Of a stretch of DNA of 64,000 nt, positions 60,501 to 64,000 are shown in pieces (position 1 is the stretch's first letter; every line of letters begins with the position of its first letter). A program made the position numbers and the translations under genes. The stretch is from the NCBI GenBank assembly GCA_907165275.2, contig OU015678.1, positions 4,898,001 to 4,962,000 of the forward strand. The letters run 5' to 3'. Under the pieces are notes generated by a model. It searched no databases. It saw only the letters and a program-made list of their open reading frames with translations, and was not told the origin of the DNA. This DNA comes from Zygaena filipendulae (Eukaryota; Arthropoda; Insecta; Lepidoptera; Zygaenidae).

Positions 60501-62103
60501 TGGGAGTATCCCCTTTCAAACAAAAAAACAATTTTTGAAATCGCTCCAATCGGAATCCGTGAAATACGTATTATTGTTGAGTAGTTCCGATGACCATCTG
60601 TGGTCTTCACCATCAGTTCCACTTCTTCAAATTTTGCTTTCCAAAAGCAAATGAACGATTTACTATAAAAAATACCCAAATCACTATAGGTGTGCCTATA
60701 ATTTTTGAAGAGTTCCCTCGATTTCTCCAAGATCCCATCATCAGATCTGGACTTGGTGGCAATGGGACCTAATTGGGAGTATACCCTTTCAAACAAAAAA
60801 AGAATTTTTCAAACCGGTCCAACCGTCTTCGAGTAATCGGTGAACATACATAAAAAAAAAAAAAAAACATACACACAATCGAACATAGAACCTCCTCCTT
60901 TTTGGAAGTCGGTTAAAAAACCAAATTTGGTTTGTCTGTGCACTGCGACGGTTTGAGGCTACATTTACATTATTCTCTGTGCGTTATCTATAACTCTCTC
61001 ATGGGTGTAACGTGTATTAGTTTGTAAAGGGTTAAACAGTCAATAGACAAACAGATCTTCCGACCTATCCTTACTTTATACAATATATCATGTAGTTTAT
61101 GAATTACTTGCTTATAAAAAGTTGCTTTACGATAACGAAATAACGATACAAAAGACATGAATCGGGTATCGTGGTACCTCTATTTTTTTAACCTTACACT
61201 CACGTTCTACATTCACAGCTTGTAAGGAGGCTTCTATAGCCTTTATTGTACATATTTTACAATGGAACTAATACTCAAAAACACTTCGTTATTAAGTTAT
61301 TTATTTATTTCAATTCTACTTCCTACTAAGATTATAAATGTGAAAGTGTGGATGTTTGGATGTTTGTTACTCAATCACGCAAAAACGGCTGAATGGATTT
61401 GGATGAAATTTGGCATGCACGTTGTCAGGGGTACAGAGAAGGACATAGGGTACTTTTTATCCCGGAATTCCCACAGCAACTCTGAAATTAACGCGGGTGA
61501 AACCGCAGGGCACAACTAGTTTATATATATTCTCATATTATTACTACACTCTGTGATCAGGCTAGGTGTTTGACCACAGAGTGAGTGCGGTCGAAGATTG
61601 TGAACACGCTTTTAAGCCTGGAATGGGGACTGGCTCTCAAGTGAGGCTGCCGGAACACACCGCTAGGTGCTTCGCGACAGAATTTTCAACTTGAAGGTGG
61701 TAGAAAGCTAGGTAGCACAAGAGAGTGCCCAACCACCATGCTATGGGTTTCTCACCATATTTGGACGCAGATAAGCAATAACATGTTAACCCACAAACTT
61801 AAGTTATTGATTCAGAACGATTTATTGAGAGTTAAGGAACGTTTTTTTAATTATGTGTTTACCTTATTACATTGCTTAAATATGTAACTAAATATTTAAC
61901 ATAAGAAAATGTTGACACAAAATGGCGCTATACTTTTAAAACACGATTCACTCCAAATTTCTCCAGTGTGGGTTAACACACTATTGCTTATCTATGTCCA
62001 TTTTCAGTTGTCAGAGTTTGAACTTGTATTTCAGTTGCCGGAATACCCTTGTCAGAATTCGCAAGACGACCTTGTGTCAGCGTAACCTCGGTGTCTTGTT
62101 TAA
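51541..62103 (+). CDS. Unrecognised secreted protein, 5' seven exons (partial)
   Basis: Proposed exons are 51541-51598, 52606-52635, 52988-53014, 53331-53411 (uncertain), 54081-54173, 59422-59598 and 62035-62103, with the gene continuing beyond the window. Together about 178 residues. It begins with a cleavable-looking signal peptide (MKMCKIQLICSLLITICFQC). Cys residues, and sequons NTT in exon 5 and NGT in exon 6, suggest an extracellular glycoprotein. Every intron is phase 1 with GT-AG ends, and all internal exons are multiples of three, so any internal exon can be skipped in frame. The product matches no family I know; do not infer a function. The reading is supported by seven consistent junctions, but transcript data are lacking. 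Confidence 0.6.
51644..51835 (-). mobile_element. LEP1-like Helitron (minus), gene 2 intron 1
   Basis: ACTAGCTGTGCCCTGCGGTT, then GACAACGCGCATGCAAAATT and CATTTATAATATTAGTAGGA; essentially full length. Confidence 0.85.
52370..52560 (+). mobile_element. Decayed compound Helitron
   Basis: TTACTCAATCACGCAAAAAC, GGTACTTTTTATCCCGGAAT, GCGGGATCTCCGACA; the 3' terminus is lost. Confidence 0.65.
52606..52635 (+). CDS. Gene 2 exon 2 (30 nt)
   Basis: Acceptor CAATTGCAG, donor GTCA/gtgagt. Encodes CFTRDPEIV plus split codons. Very short, but both sites are strong and the phase fits. Confidence 0.55.
52988..53014 (+). CDS. Gene 2 exon 3 (27 nt)
   Basis: Acceptor TTTTCCAG, donor CGAG/gtaact. Encodes IDGQTCYR plus split codons, phase 1 to 1. 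Confidence 0.55.
53170..53242 (+). mobile_element. Helitron 3' fragment
   Basis: AAATCACGCGGGTGAAACCT, CGGGGCACAGCTAATC at the end. Confidence 0.6.
53331..53411 (+). CDS. Gene 2 exon 4 (81 nt), doubtful
   Basis: Good acceptor (TTTGATTGTTAG), but a weak donor ATC/gtatgg just before a SINE. Encodes LLHIIRQEYLTRKISV and onward. Exon 3 can join exon 5 in phase without it. Confidence 0.35.
53429..53690 (+). mobile_element. tRNA-derived SINE
   Basis: CCCGAATGGCGCAGAGGTCA, GGTTCGATTCCCGGTGGGGG, tail TGTGGGATCAAATAGATCTG and (ATT)n. Confidence 0.88.
54081..54173 (+). CDS. Gene 2 exon 5
   Basis: Acceptor after T9 (TTTTTTTTTAG), donor GTTG/gtaagt. Only the phase-1 frame is open: ATIITNKNDNTLRFEIFFNT then TGWIIYKRV. 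The best-supported middle exon. Confidence 0.6.
54210..54478. mobile_element. MITE family B, reverse copy
   Basis: AATCAAAATTCTAATTAGTC, GTGACGTCACGCGAAATTTC, ACGTGTCCAATATTTTTTAC; TIRs eroded. Confidence 0.75.
55061..55627. repeat. Near-perfect 567-bp palindrome
   Basis: Arms of about 260 bp (outer ATCCCATCAAAAACAAACTT and its complement) with only a handful of mismatches near the centre, around a spacer of about 45 bp. No obvious target duplication. Confidence 0.93.
55850..56286. mobile_element. Helitron fragments, mixed orientation
   Basis: A minus-oriented 3' end at 55850-55990 (TAGCTGTTCCCCGCGGTTTA) is followed by plus-oriented modules ending GGGAACAGCTAGT at 56286. Confidence 0.72.
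56301..56480. repeat. 73-bp hairpin unit in 2.5 tandem copies
   Basis: Each unit is itself a palindrome: ATGGGATTACAAAGTTATTT pairs with ACTTTGTAATTCCAT. Units start at 56301, 56374 and 56447. Confidence 0.9.
56920..57300 (-). mobile_element. LINE 3' end with poly(A), minus
   Basis: On the minus strand it ends TGGTATGCATAAAGCATTTT, CCCTGGGTA12, the same end as 19878-20100. GC-rich minus frames here (57045-57260, 56767-57147) look like degraded 3' sequence of an R1/SART-like element; not a functional gene. Confidence 0.65.
57672..58793 (+). CDS. Jockey-type ORF1 (Gag) with zinc knuckles
   Basis: 373 codons from the first ATG at 57672; the frame is open back to about 57441 and contains a coiled-coil-like stretch there. 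It has an acidic/basic N-terminal linker, a central PRE-like RNA-binding region (VMVKKLHFSCEPPRIVDELK) and three Cys/His knuckles (CKRCQTYGHTQRYC, CVKCTGKHLTIDC, CLHCGEPHPASYRGC). This is the standard jockey Gag, which packages element RNA. It has no stop or shift, but ORF2 of this copy is dead. Confidence 0.85.
   Translation: MASENMKENPSKAVEYETDEEELAKETGWVRQQSRKKRKFNAILSPPQQGTSDIEKVKTKRNPLPPPIVVEDIKDYQKFYDLLLTNLPQDSFSTKVMKGDRVKINSLNEDAYRSVSKILLQNKCSSHTYEDKQNRPIRVMVKKLHFSCEPPRIVDELKSKGYQILEAVNKLSWRTKKPMNMFMLSFQKDEDVKNIYSIKSILGCKVDIEPVKTSKLIPQCKRCQTYGHTQRYCSKEPRCVKCTGKHLTIDCEKPTEVKPNCLHCGEPHPASYRGCIVAKELQAVKNRKTKENKSVTTNNFNKISVTEHVSGITKNVSYAQATTGTQRQAEPKPSSSNNSLDDKLNKILTFMSSFDDRLKKLEYISKTSTTNLS
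58793..59163 (+). pseudogene. Jockey ORF2 endonuclease remnant
   Basis: ORF2 starts MKSLKIMAWNANSRQ, overlapping the ORF1 stop region as in intact elements. It loses about a dozen codons and shifts frame near 58840, continues MDVCLISESHFTKES and GGSAAIIKD, and then runs into 3' UTR-like sequence at about 59085. Confidence 0.82.
59422..59598 (+). CDS. Gene 2 exon 6 (177 nt)
   Basis: Acceptor TTGATTACAG, donor CTCG/gtaaat. Encodes RNGTINYLSESVGPSFTQTP and ends LAITFENDHLG; normal codon use and no repeat similarity. The strongest exon of this gene. Confidence 0.68.
59797..59929. repeat. Perfect 133-bp palindrome, 59-bp arms
   Basis: The left arm GGGCTAAGATGCGCAAGACG... is exactly complementary to the right arm across a 15-nt loop (59856-59870). 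It lies in gene 2 intron 6. Confidence 0.96.
60012..60916 (-). mobile_element. Non-autonomous repeat with GACTTCCAAAAA ends, copy 2
   Basis: Reverse complement of 6167-6790 plus an internal duplication: the block with TCATCAGTTCCACTTCTTCA and CAAGATCCCATCATCAGATC appears twice (60330-60480 and 60600-60750). Terminal GACTTCCAAAAA motifs are inverted here, as expected of TIRs. Confidence 0.78.
60930..61310. other. Gene 2 intron DNA
   Basis: No recognised feature. Confidence 0.4.
61320..61522 (+). mobile_element. LEP1-like Helitron, near full length
   Basis: CTACTAAGATTATAAATGTG start, GTTACTCAATCACGCAAAAA, GGCATGCACGTTGTCAGGGG, CGGGTGAAACCGCAGGGCAC and a CAACTAGT end: the clearest copy of the family here. 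Confidence 0.88.
61762..62000. mobile_element. MITE family A, copy 3
   Basis: TGGACGCAGATAAGCAATAA at the left, ACTATTGCTTATCTATGTCC-A at the right. It ends 34 bp before the exon 7 acceptor of gene 2. Confidence 0.86.
62035..62103 (+). CDS. Gene 2 exon 7 (69 nt)
   Basis: Acceptor TTGTATTTCAG, donor TTAA/gtgagt. Encodes AGIPLSEFARRPCVSVTSVS then CL; phase 1 to 1. No later exon could be supported before the window end. Confidence 0.58.
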
Positions 62104-62168
62104 GTGAGTATTTGTTTATTCGTTTGTATGGTTATACCTATCTACTAAATAAAATATATCCTGTAAAT

Positions 62169-62475
62169 AATAGGCCATTTGACTAAATTTTTGTTATTAG
62201 TCCGTCGTGTAGATTCCTTTCATAAAAAATATTGGACACGTATTTTTTTACGCAAGCAAAAAATAACGGAGACACGTTGAGTCGAAATGTTGCGTGACGT
62301 CACAAGCAGGTACAGTTTTTATCTGCATGATGTTACGAGCCCCCATCCTAAACTTTAATGCGCTTTATCCAAGTATATTTTCATTAATCTGAAAAAACAA
62401 AATATACGTGTAAGAATATATGTTAATTTTTTTTTATCTAACTGACGGATTTAATAGAATTTTGTATTTTATACC
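62169..62475. mobile_element. MITE family B, diverged copy
   Basis: TAGGCCATTTGACTAAATTT, ATTGGACACGTATTTTTTTA, TGCGTGACGTCAC, CTAACTGACGGATTTAATAG. Confidence 0.78.
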
Positions 62476-62547
62476 CCGTCATCATGGACATTACCGATTA
62501 CCCCATTAAGCAATGGGGCCGATCGCGCAAATGTAAGGATACCAGCT

Positions 62548-62740
62548 GTCCGCCGAGGTTTCACCCGCAATAATTTCGGAGTTCCCGCGGGAATTGTTGG
62601 ATATAATATAGATATAAACCTTCCTCATGAATCACTCTATCTATTGATGAAAACTGCATGAAAATCCGTTGCGTAGTTTTAAAGATATAAGCATTCATAG
62701 CGACAGACAGGCAGCGGGAAGCGACTTTGTTTTATACTAT
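62548..62740 (-). mobile_element. LEP1-like Helitron (minus)
   Basis: CAGCTGTCCGCCGAGGTTTC, TTTCGGAGTTCCCGCGGGAA, CTTCCTCATGAATCACTCTA; sister of 11060-11262. Confidence 0.75.
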
Positions 62741-62942
62741 GTATTATGTATTGAAGTGCTGCTTAGTGGAACGTATCATTTTACTGTAACTTACCTACTC
62801 TACGACTACCCGATTGGCACAGTAGGTTACCATGTCTGCCCGCTAACCAAGAGGTTCCGGGTTCGATTCCCGGTGGGGGTGCACTTTGTGTGATGAACAC
62901 AGGGTCCCACTTTCCAGTCTGGGTGTGTTTATACCTATAGTA

Positions 62943-63157
62943 TAATCCCTACAAATGCGAAAGTAACTCTGTCTGTCTGTCGGTCTGTCTGTCTATCTGT
63001 CTGTTACGCTTTCACACCTTGACGGCTCAATGATCGTGATGAAATTTTGCACAAATATTGTCAGCAGTACAGAGACGGACATAGGGTACTTTTGTCCCGG
63101 TCTTCCCGCGGGAACTTCGAAATTAACGCGGGTGAAACCGCAGGGAACAGCGAGTAT
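62943..63157 (+). mobile_element. Helitron inside the SINE
   Basis: Starts AATCCCTACAAATGCGAAAG, (CTGT)n, TTACGCTTTCACACC; 3' end GCAGGGAACAGCGAGTATG, with CGAGT for CTAGT. Confidence 0.78.
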
Positions 63158-63158
63158 G

Positions 63159-63485
63159 TAGGCTAGTTTCCTAAATTTTCTTTTTTAGTCCGTTTTGTAG
63201 ATTATTAAAAAATATTGGACACGTATTTTTTTATTTTTATGTAACCAAAAAATAACGGAGATATATCAAGTCGAAATTTCACATGACGTCACGCCTCGCT
63301 ACAGTTTGTTCGCACGTTATAGCGAGCTGTGATGTCACGAGTCCCCCACCCTAAACTTTAATGCGCTTTATCTATGCATATTTGCATTATTTTAAAAAAG
63401 CAAAAAATACGTGTCTTTTATTTTTTTATTATCTAACTGACAGACTAAATAGAATTTTGATTTTTTTACCCAGGAAACTAGCCTA
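63159..63485. mobile_element. MITE family B, youngest-looking copy
   Basis: Perfect TIR TAGGCTAGTTTCCT / AGGAAACTAGCCTA; the body is nearly identical to 10585-10885 plus a short extra stretch (GTTCGCACGTTATAGCGAGC) lost from that copy. Confidence 0.9.
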
Positions 63486-63727
63486 TTATGGAGTATATAT
63501 GTACCACGTTTGCGTGGTTTCGACGACACTAGCTCTAATGTTGGTCTGTATGTGTTCATTTGTGTTGTATTTCTCCTCTTGTTTGGATAAATCTATCTTT
63601 TTTTTCTTTTTCTTTTTGTTAATAGCTTAGTGTGGGATCAAGTAGATGTGTGTTGTGAAATGAAGTGTGAAATGAATTACCTGTCCAGCTGGAATTATAC
63701 ATCAAAGTTTAGTGTTTATTTTTATTT

Positions 63728-63900
63728 TATTTTTTTTTTTCAATTTATTGGGCTAATAAACAGTGTGTACAATATATACTTATTTAACTTACTTAGCTAA
63801 ATTTACCAATTGTACCACCAAAACCATTAACCACAAGTTACTAGAAAAAAATAATATATACTGAGCTGAAGTGGTTGTGCATTTACAAAACTTACGAAGT
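63728..63900 (-). repeat. Repeat shared with the hAT interior
   Basis: CAATTTATTGGGCTAATAAA and CCAATTGTACCACCAAAACC match 43810-43990. A poly(T) run at the left suggests a retroposon tail read in reverse. Confidence 0.7.
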
Positions 63901-63947
63901 TTAAAGCTAACTATTATAGTTAGCTTTAAACTTCGTAAGTTTTGTAA
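63883..63947. repeat. Perfect 65-bp palindrome
   Basis: 32-bp arms (TTACAAAACTTACGAAGTTT...) around a single central base. Confidence 0.95.
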
Positions 63948-64000
63948 CTAGTATTACGGTCTATCAGTTTTACAAGTTATACGGCACCACGGAGCACATC

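Larger units (their letters stand above)
62803..63690 (+). mobile_element. tRNA-derived SINE split by two later insertions
   Basis: SINE head 62803-62942 (B box GGTTCGATTCC) and SINE tail 63486-63690 (CCACGTTTGCGTGGTTTCGA, GTGTGGGATCAAGTAGATGT) are separated by a Helitron (62943-63157) and a family B MITE (63159-63485). Confidence 0.85.

Overview
The window is nuclear DNA of a moth or butterfly (Lepidoptera; species not identifiable). The evidence is many copies of the LEP1-like non-autonomous Helitron end typical of lepidopteran genomes, tRNA-derived SINEs, AT-rich introns packed with MITEs and LINEs, and an insect fatty acyl-CoA reductase (FAR) gene.

Two host genes can be built from splice sites, both on the + strand. 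(1) A complete FAR of 538 codons lies in ten exons over 18278-45402. It has the Rossmann nucleotide-binding motif, the YxxxK active site and a C-terminal hydrophobic segment, and every exon junction is in phase. Introns 6, 7 and 9 are swollen by transposons (3.9, 8.7 and 9.2 kb). (2) A 5'-partial set of exons at 51541-62103 starts with a signal peptide and encodes an unrecognised secreted protein. All its introns are phase 1, two exons are only 30 and 27 nt, and it continues past the window.

Layout: 1-5693 and 13157-18654 are the arms of a large inverted repeat around a 7.5 kb spacer. Each arm carries FAR coding exon 1 and its upstream DNA, so an inverted exon 1 (2091-2284, minus) lies head-to-head with the real gene. 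This may be a neighbouring FAR paralogue running off the left edge, a partial duplication, or an assembly join of two haplotypes. The spacer holds MITEs, a 17-bp minisatellite and a LINE fragment. Positions 18.3-45.4 kb are FAR with its introns, including one LINE with both ORFs open (28.5-33.4 kb), a second LINE (36.8-42.5 kb) split by a different non-LTR element with a 10-bp target duplication, and a 1.8 kb hAT-type element inserted in a palindrome. A 2 kb, 17-bp minisatellite starts just after the FAR polyadenylation signal. Positions 47.5-51.5 kb are intergenic repeats, ending in a TIR-bounded element that encloses an 11-bp GC-rich minisatellite 150 bp upstream of gene 2. Gene 2 introns hold large near-perfect palindromes, a decayed jockey-like element and nested SINE/Helitron/MITE insertions.

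No bacterial, viral, CRISPR or rRNA features were seen. Most open frames here are transposon remnants or open frames across tandem repeats. All coordinates come from reading the sequence by eye; family names for repeats are by motif and structure, not by database search.
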